64,000 nt of DNA, taken from the NCBI RefSeq assembly GCF_013403915.1, contig NZ_JABFDI010000006.1:62001-126000 (forward strand), in the 5' to 3' direction. This document shows positions 16,347-25,574 of this stretch, piece by piece. Position 1 is the stretch's first letter. The number at the start of each line of letters is the position of its first letter. This DNA comes from Winogradskyella pacifica (GTDB lineage: Bacteria > Bacteroidota > Bacteroidia > Flavobacteriales > Flavobacteriaceae). The notes under the pieces were generated by a model that was given only the letters and a program-made list of their open reading frames with translations, searched no databases and was not told the origin of the DNA. The position numbers and the translations under genes were made by a program.

Positions 16347-17819
16347 ATGAAACAACTATTACTTAATTTTTTTGCAACAATCGGTATGATTGGGATGGTA
16401 ACTGCTCAAGGTTACACAACACCAGATACAAATAGTACTTTTACTTTAGATGACCTTGTATCAGCGAGTCCGTCTTCCATTTCGGTGAGCGGAACGACGT
16501 ATACCTTAGTAGAAGATCTTACAATCTCTGCAAGTGACACTTTTAATATCAGTGAGGATGTCACTTTAGAGATTGGTGCAGATATACTAATAACTATTTA
16601 CGGAGTTTTTAATGTAAATGCGGATAATGCTGTTTTCACTGCTATTGATATTACAGCACCTTATGATGGTTTTCGTTTTCAAGAATTTTCAGATATTACG
16701 ATTCAAAATGCCACAATACAATACGGAGGAGGTCTACGTGTGCTTACAGAAACATTTACTATTGATAATTGTTTAATAACCAATAATGTTTCGGGAGTTT
16801 CTACAGGTGGTGTTATTGGAGTTTCAAGAGGTAAACCTCAAATTACTAATAATACTATAATATTTAATCAAACGACTGCTATTGGGTCTGGCGCTACAAA
16901 CCAAGTTTCTCCTTATATATTTAATAATTATATTGAAGGGAATAACCAAGACAATTCTAACCGTCCTCAGATTAATTTAGGACCGACATTAGAAGATCCT
17001 ACACAAATTATTCAGAATACTATTAAAGGTGATCGCAGTTTATCACAAGTAGGAGGAATTTCTGTTTCTGACTTAATAAGTGCAGGAAGTGTGAATGCTG
17101 TAATCGATGACAATATTATAACTGACAACCGTTATGGTATGGTGATACAAAGTAACAATGTGTCTGCATTTATTAGAAATAATGTGATTGAAGACAATAA
17201 TACTCAAAATAATCCTAATCTTGGTGGAAGTGGTATTTCATTGGTTGCTGCGTTAGAAGGCAATGTTATTGTGGCTAGTGGGAATGAAATTCGCAGGAAT
17301 TTATGGGGAATTACACTTCAAGGCGAGTCTATGATTAACTTAGGTGACGATGTTGATAACGTTGGACAAAATGTGTTTTCTGAAAATGGTAATGGAGGTG
17401 TAACATATGCACTTTATAATAATACAGATAATCCATTAACTGCGATGCATAATTGTTGGGATGAAATTAATGTTCCAAATACATTAGCTGATGCTGAAGC
17501 TGTAATTGTACACCAAAATGATATTGGGACATTAGGATTGGTTACATTCGATCCGGTGAATTGTGGTTTTTTAAGTGTAGATGAGTTAGCTTATAATGAG
17601 ATGGCTATTTATCCTAATCCTACTTCTGGTCAATTTAGTTTAACAAATAATACGTTATTTAATCAGATGAACGTTTATAGTATTGATGGAAAACTTATCA
17701 TGCAAAAAACGCTTCAATCAGGTTCTAATGATTTATATCTAGATTTAAATACAGGTTTATATCTATTAGAATTCAATGGATTAAATGCAAAATCAACTAA
17801 GAAGTTAGTAATTAAATAA
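16347..17819 (+). CDS. T9SS-exported right-handed beta-helix protein
   Basis: The 490-residue protein has a signal peptide (about 1-20, VTAQ), a middle region (about 40-400) of short strand repeats with N/I/V ladders such as ITNNTIIFN, FNNYIEGN and IDDNIITDNRYG, typical of parallel beta-helix folds, and a type A T9SS sorting domain at the end (YPNPTSGQFSL ... DLNTGLYLLEFNG ... KLVIK). It should be exported through T9SS and attached to or released from the cell surface. Beta-helices of this class often bind or cleave polysaccharides, but I see no catalytic motif. It stands alone and is followed by a terminator. Confidence 0.85.
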   Translation: MKQLLLNFFATIGMIGMVTAQGYTTPDTNSTFTLDDLVSASPSSISVSGTTYTLVEDLTISASDTFNISEDVTLEIGADILITIYGVFNVNADNAVFTAIDITAPYDGFRFQEFSDITIQNATIQYGGGLRVLTETFTIDNCLITNNVSGVSTGGVIGVSRGKPQITNNTIIFNQTTAIGSGATNQVSPYIFNNYIEGNNQDNSNRPQINLGPTLEDPTQIIQNTIKGDRSLSQVGGISVSDLISAGSVNAVIDDNIITDNRYGMVIQSNNVSAFIRNNVIEDNNTQNNPNLGGSGISLVAALEGNVIVASGNEIRRNLWGITLQGESMINLGDDVDNVGQNVFSENGNGGVTYALYNNTDNPLTAMHNCWDEINVPNTLADAEAVIVHQNDIGTLGLVTFDPVNCGFLSVDELAYNEMAIYPNPTSGQFSLTNNTLFNQMNVYSIDGKLIMQKTLQSGSNDLYLDLNTGLYLLEFNGLNAKSTKKLVIK

Positions 17820-17842
17820 TTTGAGACTTATAAAATTTCAAA

Positions 17843-17874
17843 AAAGCTCTACCGTAGTTGGTAGAGCTTTTTTT
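17843..17874 (+). terminator. Rho-independent terminator of the beta-helix gene
   Basis: AAAGCTCTACC (17843-17853) pairs perfectly with GGTAGAGCTTT (17860-17870) around GTAGTT and runs into T. The flanking A and T runs would allow function on either strand. Confidence 0.88.
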
Positions 17875-17993
17875 GTGGTTTAAAGTATACTTGATTTAGC
17901 TTATGGATAACAACGGTAATATTTCAGATCAACAGGGGTAAAACGTAGTTATATTAAAATTTAGTGAGCTAAGTTAAAAGGTGTGTCGCTGGT

Positions 17994-19202
17994 TTATCGA
18001 CTTCTTCTAGTCAGTTCATCTTCTGTAATATAACCATCGTTATTTTGATCACGCTTATTAAAGTTCTCTTTTAATTTTCCTTTAGCTTCAGATTTAGAGA
18101 TTTTACCATCATTGTTGGTGTCCATATTCTCTAGCATTTTACTAAAAGACGGAGTTGTGTTTTTTGTATCTTGACTATTAGATTCTTGTTGGTTTTGCTT
18201 TACAGGCTGGGTATTTGGAACAGATTGTTGTGTAGTCTCAGTCTTTTCTAAGTCGTTTATGTTTCTAACGTTTCTATTTGAATTCTCGCTAGACGTACTA
18301 TTTTGAGAGCTTGGTAAAGTCATTAAGTCTTCTCCATATATAATATTGCCTAAATAGTTTTTCCGTAGCTCTGCAGTTGTGGCGTCTTCATCTACTTCTG
18401 TAATGTTGAAATGTGTTAAAACTAAAGTCTTAACATTGGACTCTTTAGCCATTTGCGAGCTTTCCGCTAAATTAACGTGTGCCTTTTCTTTTGTGCCGTT
18501 ATTTTTCCCATTGGTTTTAGTGCCTTTGTGTTTTGAACCAAGCGCAATAGCACCACCCGAATCCATTATTAAATAATCTGCATTTTTAGCCAAAATGGGT
18601 AAAGATTCTGAGTAGGTTAAATCACCTGAAATTACAATAGACGTGTTACCGGCCTCAAAACGATAGGAGAGCGTTGTAATAGTATGGTTTACGTGAGTAT
18701 ACGACACGCTAATATCTCCAATTTGAAAGGTGTTATTTCCTGTTAAGTTTTTAGCTTCATACTTAGAGGTTACATCGCTTAGAGTTCTTCCTGATTTTGA
18801 TAATCTATAATCAATGTCTTCTTTATAAATGTTAAGGATGTGATTTATTATTGAAGTGGTTTGTTCTGGTCCTGCTATAATTGTGTTGTTGCCACCAAGA
18901 AGTGATTGAATAAAAATAGGGGCCAACTCCTCATTATGATCTAAATGATGGTGTGTAAACAGCAAACCGTCTATGTCCTTAATTTTTGTGTCAATCTGAT
19001 CTAAATTGGCTTGAGTGCCATTACCCATGTCGACTAAAATATGAGTGTTTTTAGAAGAAATTAACACCGAAGGCCCTGAACGTTCTGTATTATATTTGGG
19101 AGATCCTGAACCAATTATGGTTGCGGTTAATGGCGAATTGTTTTCTTGAGCGCATAGTTGTGTTCCTAAAAAAAGCAGTATTAAAACCCAGTGGTTTTTC
19201 AT
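17994..19202 (-). CDS. Exported metallo-beta-lactamase-fold hydrolase with C-terminal EF-hands
   Basis: From the ATG at 19202 the protein has 402 residues; a GTG eight codons earlier is less likely because the ATG begins a clean signal peptide (MKNHWVLILLFLGTQLCAQ). The metallo-beta-lactamase domain (about 25-280) has THHHLDHNEE as the dinuclear-metal motif, plus SGDLTYSE and LVLTHF, most like RNase Z/arylsulfatase-type hydrolases. A Ser/Asn/Gln-rich linker (about 290-350) leads to two calcium-binding loops, DTNNDGKISKSE and DQNNDGYITEDE (about 360-400). This is a periplasmic or surface enzyme with a possible calcium dependence; the substrate is unknown. It is a single gene. Confidence 0.8.
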   Translation of the reverse strand: MKNHWVLILLFLGTQLCAQENNSPLTATIIGSGSPKYNTERSGPSVLISSKNTHILVDMGNGTQANLDQIDTKIKDIDGLLFTHHHLDHNEELAPIFIQSLLGGNNTIIAGPEQTTSIINHILNIYKEDIDYRLSKSGRTLSDVTSKYEAKNLTGNNTFQIGDISVSYTHVNHTITTLSYRFEAGNTSIVISGDLTYSESLPILAKNADYLIMDSGGAIALGSKHKGTKTNGKNNGTKEKAHVNLAESSQMAKESNVKTLVLTHFNITEVDEDATTAELRKNYLGNIIYGEDLMTLPSSQNSTSSENSNRNVRNINDLEKTETTQQSVPNTQPVKQNQQESNSQDTKNTTPSFSKMLENMDTNNDGKISKSEAKGKLKENFNKRDQNNDGYITEDELTRRSR

Positions 19203-19678
19203 TTTATATATTTCTTTCTTTGACACCTCGTTTTCTTAAAGGTTTAATTTAAGAAGGAAATAACTATATTTAAAATTGGTAAGGAGCTTGTGTGTGATGA
19301 GTTGCAGTTTTCTTTTGCTATAGGTAAATTGGAGAAAATAGTTGGAGGGGATTAGAAAAGTGCTTTAGTTGAAAATTAATGAGTATTTCTCTTGCCCTCA
19401 GTTATTTTGAGCGATAACTAGTCTTCCTTTTTCTCCGAAATAGATGTACTTATTTAAAAATAGAAGTTGTTATTTCGTAAGGAGGTTTCATTCATGATAC
19501 TATCATTTGATACTATGAAAGATACGATCGTTTAAGTTGACGTAAGTAATGAAACGGTGTTTTTTAACGGTCACCACGTTGCTGTGTGATTGTGCGCTAG
19601 TATTTTTAAATAGGAAATAGGATGTAATAAAATAGCATTAATGTTTGATGGAAACTGTAAAAGTGCTTTAGTTAAAAG
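19203..19678. other. Gene-free region downstream of the toxin-antitoxin pair
   Basis: This stretch of about 475 bases has no convincing reading frame. It contains the left copy of a 33-base direct repeat (19356-19388) whose partner spans the antitoxin stop codon, and a short GATACTAT/GATAC cluster near 19497-19526. I see no RNA gene. Confidence 0.5.
19356..19388. repeat. 33-base direct repeat, left copy
   Basis: Thirty of 33 bases match 19659-19691. Read on the minus strand it retains the antitoxin-like ending ACTCATTAA, but sequence beyond the repeat does not match the antitoxin gene. Confidence 0.75.
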
Positions 19679-19691
19679 TTAATGAGTTTTT
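19659..19691. repeat. 33-base direct repeat, right copy
   Basis: This copy covers the last three codons and stop of the antitoxin gene plus about 20 bases downstream; its partner is about 300 bases to the left. The pair may mark a past insertion or deletion boundary of the toxin-antitoxin cassette. Confidence 0.75.
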
Positions 19692-20008
19692 ACTACAGTA
19701 CTTTGTCGCGGTGCGTAATTTTTTGACGCAGACATTGGATTCACCTGTATTTGTCCCCCGATTGCTTTCAATACTTTCATAATTGTCGAAAATTGTGGTT
19801 TCGCACCATCAGATAAAGCTTTGTATAAACTCGGTCTGCTTAATCCTGTTTCTTCCGCAATTTTTGTCATTCCGATGGCTTTTGCAATATGTCCAATTGC
19901 ATTAATTATATCCGCATTATTTCCTTCTTGCAAAACGGTATTGAGGTATTCCGCAATCATTTCTTTGCTTTCTAAATAATCCGCTATTTCAAATCTTGAA
20001 GTACCCAT
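19679..20008 (-). CDS. HigA-type antitoxin (HI1420-like addiction module antidote)
   Basis: A 109-residue DNA-binding protein with a helix-turn-helix at about residues 50-75 (MTKIAEETGLSRPSLYKALS) and a conserved N-terminus with DYLESKEMIAEYLN. It matches the HI1420-type putative addiction module antidote family: it should bind and neutralise the toxin encoded just upstream and repress the operon. The order is toxin first, antitoxin second, as in HigBA. It starts 3 bases after the toxin stop codon. Its 3' end falls inside a direct repeat. Confidence 0.85.
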   Translation of the reverse strand: MGTSRFEIADYLESKEMIAEYLNTVLQEGNNADIINAIGHIAKAIGMTKIAEETGLSRPSLYKALSDGAKPQFSTIMKVLKAIGGQIQVNPMSASKNYAPRQSTVVKTH

Positions 20009-20011
20009 TTT

Positions 20012-20311
20012 CTATTTATTTAATTTTTTCCAAATTTCTTTCGCGGTTGCAATATCCTTTTGTTGCGTAGATTTATCTCCTCCAACTAGTAAAACAATTA
20101 TTTTTCCGTCTTTTTCTCTAAAGTAAACTCTGTAACCTTTCGCAAAATTTATTCGCATTTCACGAATCCCATCGCCAACTGTTTTACAATCGCCAAAATG
20201 TTCGTCAGTTTCTAATTTCTGAATCCTAAACAAAATTTTTGCTTTTGCCTTAAAGTCTTTTAACTTTCTCAGCCATTTGTCAAATTCATCTGTTTTTTCA
20301 ATAAAGAACAT
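20012..20311 (-). CDS. RelE/HigB-type toxin (HI1419-like addiction module killer)
   Basis: The 99-residue product from the ATG at 20311 (a GTG two codons earlier is possible) is a RelE/ParE-superfamily toxin: DEFDKWLRKLKDFKAKAKILFRI in the N-terminal helices, then GIREMRINFAKGYRVYFRE and KIIVLLVGGDKSTQQKDI in the sheet. These match the HI1419-type killer family, likely a ribosome-associated mRNA endonuclease. It forms a two-gene module with the antitoxin downstream. Such modules move readily between genomes; the surrounding repeat and gene-poor region fit a recent arrival. Confidence 0.85.
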   Translation of the reverse strand: MFFIEKTDEFDKWLRKLKDFKAKAKILFRIQKLETDEHFGDCKTVGDGIREMRINFAKGYRVYFREKDGKIIVLLVGGDKSTQQKDIATAKEIWKKLNK

Positions 20312-20475
20312 AAGCACTGTATCTACTTGGATACAAAATTAAGAAAAATATTTGAATATATTCAATTCAGATTGAGTTTTCAGCAGAGTGAATTTTTATG
20401 CACCTCAACTAGTTACAACAATATTAAGATAAACTTCATCTCATCCTTATTTTGGAATAAGCACAATTTTCAACC

Positions 20476-20835
20476 TCACTTCCTTCCAGCTAAAACTAAA
20501 CTCAACTGCTTTCCGAAAATCGCAGAAATTCCTGCAGCTAATCCACCAACAACACCTGTAACCAGCATTAAAACATAAGGATTACCTCCTAATGGTAAGA
20601 GCACAGCGATACGTTTGGCTAACGTAAAATCGTTTCCACTACTTAAAAAATAACTCATTACAAACCAAAATAAAAGTACGGCTAGAAACGGAATAACAAA
20701 CACGGCTGCTTTTCTTAAGGGTATAAATAAAGCTGTTGCTAATGCGGCTGTCATTACAGACCACCATGGCAGAAATAAGGATAATACATATGCTAAGACT
20801 ATAGTGACTATAAAATTGATGATATTTTTGCTCAT
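20476..20835 (-). CDS. Hypothetical small integral membrane protein
   Basis: The 119-residue protein is mostly hydrophobic, with four predicted membrane segments (about residues 5-22, 28-45, 46-66 and 87-108) and the conserved-looking FLPWWSVMTAA. I recognise no named family. Its ATG overlaps the stop of the penicillin-acylase gene, so the two are translationally coupled. It may assist or simply accompany that enzyme; no function can be assigned. Confidence 0.7.
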   Translation of the reverse strand: MSKNIINFIVTIVLAYVLSLFLPWWSVMTAALATALFIPLRKAAVFVIPFLAVLLFWFVMSYFLSSGNDFTLAKRIAVLLPLGGNPYVLMLVTGVVGGLAAGISAIFGKQLSLVLAGRK

Positions 20836-23246
20836 TAGTTCGATGGTGTTAGGGTTTGTGTGCCAATAATAGCGTCGGTTGCTGTATTGCTTTGTAGAAA
20901 ATTAAGGCTATGGTATTTTCCGGCAGCCCAATCGTCTATAAAATTATCGTAATATTTACTTCCTGGGTTTCCAGATTGTCCACCTGGATAAATACCAAAC
21001 GCCGTAGGAGGTGAGGTCATTTCTACAATCATTCTCCAAGATGGGCCATGATCTTCGGAAGTGGCATTAACAATACTTCGATCTCCACCAATCGGAATAT
21101 CGAAAACAGAAAAAGCAGGTAAACCTTGTAATAAATGACTTGCATGAGTGGCTTTATAAGTTAACCAAGTGTAGTCGCCTTTTTCGGCTTTAATTTCTAT
21201 AAGACGTGCAGCAGCTTCTTTAAAGGCTAATAAAAACAAGTCTTTTGCGGTTTCTGTTTCAGGTGTATCTACAATATCCATAAAGGCATCATCGCCTTTG
21301 TTTTTTAATAAATAAATGGTTTGGTAGGTGTATGGTTGTTCTAAGGCTGTATCTTCTACATCAAACTCATCCCAAACCATATCGTAAAGTTTTCCATACC
21401 ATTGTCTAAAAATACTAGGTCCAACTTCGTTAATATCGTTATTAAATTGCCAAGTCTTTATTTCATCATAGATGGCTTTTTCTTCTTCAGTTAAGCTAGA
21501 ACTATCCATGTGCTCTAACATATAGGGTACAATTTCAGCAGCTTTAAGGTTGTAGTTATTGTTGTGTAAATCCTTAAAATCTTGAACACTAAATTTATCT
21601 TTAGAATTAAAGAAATCATTAATGACACGGTTTCTATAAGTTTCATAGCCATCATTAAATACATAATACGGATAGGTTTCATCAACAGGATGCTGATTTG
21701 CAGAACTTACAAAACCACGTTCCGGATTTTTAGTGTGTGCATTAAATTCTTGTGGAATAAATCCTTGCCAATCGTTTTCAGATTTGCTACCGTTCATAAT
21801 AAACTTCCCTTGACCTTCCCATTTATTCGGTAATAAGCCTTGTATCCATAATGCAATATCTCCTTCGGTGGATGCAAACACAAAATTCTGTGCAGGTGCA
21901 ATCCAGTTTTTTAAAGCCTCAGTATAGTCATCATAGTTTTTAGCTTTGTTTAATTCGGTGAAGGTCTTTTGGCCATTCCCAGGAATATGACCTGTCCACT
22001 GCATGGCATAACCCGCTAATTCTTGGTCGGACTTAAAGTTTTTATCATAGACCACAGGACCATGATGTGTGTAGAGTACAGAATCCTTGTAGGTTTCTTT
22101 ACCTTTTATTTTAATCTCTTCAACGCGTACAGACACATCTTTCCATTGGTCATCGAATTTATATTGTGTTCTATCCTCATTAAATTCAATTTTATACCAA
22201 TCAATAACATCTCTTGTGGCATTGGTTTCTCCCCAAGCAATATGTTGATTAAAACCAGAAATAACAGCTAATGCACCAGGTAATGTGGCGCCAAAGGCAT
22301 TGTAGTCCGGTGTGCTCAATTGCATAACAAACCAAATGGAAGGTAGGTTTAAACCTAAATGTGGATCGTTAGCTAAAATGGCATTTCCGGTGGTTGATTT
22401 TTTGCCAGAAACAGCCCAGTTGTTACTCCCATTATCTGGATTCGGTTTATCGATAGTTTCGGAAATAGAATCTAAAACAGGTGTGCTATTTGGTGTTGGT
22501 GTTTGTGGCACATCAATAAAACTCCAATCGGTGTCTTTTGAGATTATTGGATCTGTAATGTCGAAGAAATCTGGAAACAATAAATCGAATCGTTCTTGTC
22601 CAAACAATCGTAAGGCATTCGTGTTTTCCATGTCGTCGTCTCCACCAGCCAACATTTTAGTCATATACATTAACAACAAAGCCGTTTTTTTAGGTGTCCA
22701 TGCTTCGGGTTCATAATCCAATAATTTATATTCAACTGGTAAATCTTTTGGCTCTAATTGGTTAATGTAGCTATTTACACCATCTGCATAGGCTTGCACC
22801 ATGGCTGAAGTACTTTCATCTTCCGCCATTTTGTTTAGGGTCTGTTCTGCTCCATAACCCATGCCGCGTCTACGCTCTTGTCGGTCGTAACTGAGGGCGG
22901 CGTCTCCTATAATTTCAGATAACCGACCAGAAGCTGCAAACGTCTGAAATTCCATTTGCCATAACCTGTGCTTTGCTGTAAGATACCCTTGTGCTCTGTA
23001 TAAATCGAGATCGTTTTGAGCAAATACATGGGGAATTAATTCGGCATCATAATGTACGGTGACGTTGTCTTTTAAATCGGGAATCGAAACCTCTCCTGTA
23101 ATGGATTCGTCGGTTTCATTTTGCCAGACTCCAGTGTATGGATTTAAGAATTTACCAATAGGTGGAATGGATCCGAACTTAGTGTTTAGCGCAAAGAAAA
23201 TGGCTATTGTTAGTCCGAAGGATAGAATTAGTTTAAAATACTTCAT
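20835..23246 (-). CDS. Penicillin acylase family Ntn-hydrolase
   Basis: The 803-residue precursor belongs to the N-terminal-nucleophile hydrolases that cleave themselves into alpha and beta subunits. A membrane-anchoring or signal segment (about 4-20) is followed by the alpha region (YRAQGYLTAKHRLWQMEF, GRLSEIIG). The autoprocessing site is NG|SNNWAVSG, giving catalytic Ser at about residue 274 at the beta-chain N-terminus; NDPHLGLNLPSIWF follows. Full length for the family. Members hydrolyse amides such as beta-lactam side chains or N-acyl-homoserine lactones, but the true substrate cannot be inferred. It is probably periplasmic. Confidence 0.9.
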   Translation of the reverse strand: MKYFKLILSFGLTIAIFFALNTKFGSIPPIGKFLNPYTGVWQNETDESITGEVSIPDLKDNVTVHYDAELIPHVFAQNDLDLYRAQGYLTAKHRLWQMEFQTFAASGRLSEIIGDAALSYDRQERRRGMGYGAEQTLNKMAEDESTSAMVQAYADGVNSYINQLEPKDLPVEYKLLDYEPEAWTPKKTALLLMYMTKMLAGGDDDMENTNALRLFGQERFDLLFPDFFDITDPIISKDTDWSFIDVPQTPTPNSTPVLDSISETIDKPNPDNGSNNWAVSGKKSTTGNAILANDPHLGLNLPSIWFVMQLSTPDYNAFGATLPGALAVISGFNQHIAWGETNATRDVIDWYKIEFNEDRTQYKFDDQWKDVSVRVEEIKIKGKETYKDSVLYTHHGPVVYDKNFKSDQELAGYAMQWTGHIPGNGQKTFTELNKAKNYDDYTEALKNWIAPAQNFVFASTEGDIALWIQGLLPNKWEGQGKFIMNGSKSENDWQGFIPQEFNAHTKNPERGFVSSANQHPVDETYPYYVFNDGYETYRNRVINDFFNSKDKFSVQDFKDLHNNNYNLKAAEIVPYMLEHMDSSSLTEEEKAIYDEIKTWQFNNDINEVGPSIFRQWYGKLYDMVWDEFDVEDTALEQPYTYQTIYLLKNKGDDAFMDIVDTPETETAKDLFLLAFKEAAARLIEIKAEKGDYTWLTYKATHASHLLQGLPAFSVFDIPIGGDRSIVNATSEDHGPSWRMIVEMTSPPTAFGIYPGGQSGNPGSKYYDNFIDDWAAGKYHSLNFLQSNTATDAIIGTQTLTPSN

Positions 23247-23547
23247 GAAGTTAAATTATAGAGAATTTAAAAATAGGAAAATTATTGTTAATGTGAGGCA
23301 CGGACTGCACTAATTATTAGTAGTGTTGAATGTGAATTAGTGACACTGTAACTAGAACGAAATACAAGGGGATAGAAGCTTTGCGACTTAAAGGCTATAC
23401 GCGAGAGATTGTAGTGGGATTTGAGGGGGGGGCTTAAAGTATACGACGTTTTTACACAGAGCGACACAGAGTTTACACGGAGATGCACAGAGAAAAAGAA
23501 GGAAAATTAAAATTTTAAGAACTAAATTAAAAATGAATAACTAATTT
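23247..23547. other. Intergenic region with degenerate ACACAGAG-type repeats
   Basis: This region lies between the penicillin-acylase start and the heptamer repeat after the DciA-like gene. At 23454-23493 an ACACAGAG/ACACGGAG motif recurs about four times with a period of 10-11 bases, and a run of eight G lies at about 23425-23432. No convincing gene is seen. Confidence 0.5.
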
Positions 23548-23589
23548 GCTAAAGGCTAAAGGCTAAAGGCTAAAGGCTAAAGGCTGAAA
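23548..23589. repeat. Heptanucleotide tandem repeat, unit GCTAAAG
   Basis: Five perfect GCTAAAG units plus one variant (GCTGAAA). It ends one base from the stop codon of the minus-strand DciA-like gene, so it again directly follows a gene's 3' end. Confidence 0.92.
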
Positions 23590-23590
23590 A

Positions 23591-23887
23591 CTATCGAAGC
23601 ACCAACTTCTTAACGACTTCCTTTCTTAAGGATTCATTAAGCATCTTTATAATTTTATCTGTACCGTAACTCAATTCTTCACGTAGCACACTAGAGCTGA
23701 GTTGTACATAGAGTGTATCGTGTTTTAATTCAATTGCAGTTGTGTAATTATTAACTCCGTTTCCCATAAGATTTGCCCAAGCTTCGCGCACATCTACTTT
23801 ATCTAAACCAGACTGTAAATTGTTGGTTTGTACAAACTCTTTTAGAATGTCTTGTATGGGTTGGTTATCGTTATTTCGTTTTGCCAT
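23591..23887 (-). CDS. DUF721 / DciA-like protein
   Basis: The 98-residue protein matches DUF721: an N-terminal helix (QPIQDILKEFVQTNNLQSGLDKVDV), the core motif REAWANLMG and a strand-helix ending SSSVLREELSYGTDKIIKMLNES. DciA is the helicase operator that loads DnaB in bacteria without DnaC; DUF721 is its core domain. The neighbouring recF on the same strand fits a replication and repair context. The assignment to DciA function in Bacteroidota is by family. Confidence 0.82.
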   Translation of the reverse strand: MAKRNNDNQPIQDILKEFVQTNNLQSGLDKVDVREAWANLMGNGVNNYTTAIELKHDTLYVQLSSSVLREELSYGTDKIIKMLNESLRKEVVKKLVLR

Positions 23888-23938
23888 TTCTAATTGTCTT
23901 TACGTATTTTAATCGCTCTGTTGCCCAATTAATTGAAA

Positions 23939-24358
23939 TTATTCTAAATCTAATTTTATAGGAGTGTAACGTTTGTAAAGATACACATTTTCATCCTCAT
24001 TAACGATTTTAAGTTGGGTTGGTGTGGCCTCTAAAACCGTTTCAGTCCAATTCGCATAAGGAGTTGTATAATAAATGTTCAGTTTATTATCTTCAATTTT
24101 TAATTGAATGGTCTCCGCATTATCAGATGTAAAATAGGTGTCATTTATGCCGGGCTTTAGTTTTTTTCTAAAACCCTTTAAGCTATCGTTTACACTTATG
24201 TAATCTATAGTTTCATTGAACTTGTATTCCTTTTTACTGCCATTAGCCATGGTAACTTCTTCAATTTCCCAATACCCTTCTACGTGCTCAATGTAGATTT
24301 CTGGATTTGGAGAACAGCTAAATATAAAAAGGCAGAGTAGCCAAAAATAGTTTTTCAT
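23939..24358 (-). CDS. Predicted lipoprotein, unknown function
   Basis: The 139-residue product has a lipoprotein signal ([10 protein letters not shown], Cys at about residue 15). After that comes a strand-rich domain beginning [18 protein letters not shown], resembling small lipocalin-like lipoproteins of Bacteroidota in which an initial G.W...... strand pair is conserved. It overlaps the recF stop by four bases (ATGA), so it is translated with recF, while the downstream DciA-like gene follows after 51 bases. The reason for the coupling is unknown. Confidence 0.7.
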   Translation of the reverse strand: MKNYFWLLCLFIFSCSPNPEIYIEHVEGYWEIEEVTMANGSKKEYKFNETIDYISVNDSLKGFRKKLKPGINDTYFTSDNAETIQLKIEDNKLNIYYTTPYANWTETVLEATPTQLKIVNEDENVYLYKRYTPIKLDLE

Positions 24359-25434
24359 AATTTGAAAATTTTATAGGATTGGTGGGTTTGCTTTATCACA
24401 TCTTCAGTACGTTCGGCATGTGTATCGCTTATAAATATTTGTCCAAAATGCTCGTCATCTACGAGGTTGATGATTTGCGCCACGCGGTTTTCATCTAACT
24501 TATCAAAAATATCATCTAATAATAGAATAGGGGAGACTCCACTTTGTAGTTTTATAAAATCGAATTGCGCCAACTTCAACGCTATTAAAAAGGATTTTTG
24601 TTGCCCTTGACTTCCAAACTTTTTAATCGGAAAGTCATCAATTAAAAAGACCAAATCATCTTTGTGTGTACCGACAGTCGTATATTGAATCGCTTTATCT
24701 TTATTAATCGACTTTTTAAGCAAATCCATTAATTCATCATCAAATAAATCACTTTTATATTGTAGATCGATGGTCTCTTTACTTTGACTTATAGCTTCGT
24801 AACGTGCTTTAAAAATAGGTATAAACGTTTTTAAGAACGCATCTCGTTTTTTAAATATTTCCGTCCCATAATTATGAAGCTGTTCATTATATATAGACAG
24901 CGTATCATTATTAAAGGTATTGTTGACTGCGAAATACTTCAGCAATGCATTACGCTGAGATAGTACCTTATTATAATTAATGAGTTCCGTTAAATAGTTT
25001 TTATCACTTTGAGAAATAACACTATCTATAAATTTACGTCTGGTATCACTACCTTCAATAATGAGATCGCGATCTGCAGGAGAAATAATAACGAGCGGTA
25101 TAAATCCGATATGCTCACTAAACTTTTCGTAGGCCTTACCATTCTTTTTAATGACTTTTTTCTGACCTCGTTTTAAGGATACAATGATTTTTTCGGTGCG
25201 TTCATATTTGGAGAAATTACCATCCACTACAAAAAACTCTGCGTTGTGGTTGATATTTTGAACCGCAATAGGATTAAAGTAACTTTTTCCGAAAGCTAGA
25301 TGATAAATGGCGTCTAATGCATTCGTTTTTCCGATACCATTGGCACCAACAAAACAGTTGATTTTGACGTCGAAATCGAAAACCTGACTTTCAAAATTTT
25401 TATAATTAACTAAAGATAGCGTGTTTAGATTCAT
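24355..25434 (-). CDS. recF: DNA replication and repair protein RecF
   Basis: A 359-residue SMC-like ATPase that loads RecA at gaps. The N-terminus [15 protein letters not shown] and Walker [21 protein letters not shown] (about residues 30-49) are typical, followed by [19 protein letters not shown] as the signature motif and [15 protein letters not shown] as Walker B near residue 300. ISDTHAERT is the D/H-loop region. It is of normal length. The three genes recF, lipoprotein and DciA-like form a leftward operon. Confidence 0.95.
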   Translation of the reverse strand: MNLNTLSLVNYKNFESQVFDFDVKINCFVGANGIGKTNALDAIYHLAFGKSYFNPIAVQNINHNAEFFVVDGNFSKYERTEKIIVSLKRGQKKVIKKNGKAYEKFSEHIGFIPLVIISPADRDLIIEGSDTRRKFIDSVISQSDKNYLTELINYNKVLSQRNALLKYFAVNNTFNNDTLSIYNEQLHNYGTEIFKKRDAFLKTFIPIFKARYEAISQSKETIDLQYKSDLFDDELMDLLKKSINKDKAIQYTTVGTHKDDLVFLIDDFPIKKFGSQGQQKSFLIALKLAQFDFIKLQSGVSPILLLDDIFDKLDENRVAQIINLVDDEHFGQIFISDTHAERTEDVIKQTHQSYKIFKL

Positions 25435-25544
25435 GAAAAGATAACATTATGCCTAATTTTACTGATGTAATCAAGCATTTTCAACGTGTAATTAATAATT
25501 CAAAAATAACAAATAAATAGGCTTTTAAATCCCAATAAAAATTT

Positions 25545-25552
25545 TATTTTTG
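25545..25552 (+). promoter_or_regulatory. Candidate -7 box for the TPR-ribH operon
   Basis: TATTTTTG matches TAnnTTTG and lies 22 bases before the ATG at 25575, with T-rich sequence (TTTT at 25523-25526) at the -33 distance. Confidence 0.55.
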
Positions 25553-25574
25553 CGGACGCACAAAATGACAATTT

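Noticed and set aside
22312-22716. Reading frame opposite the penicillin-acylase gene
   Set aside because: It lies entirely within a well-supported gene on the other strand and shows no domain, as do the other long antisense frames in the window.
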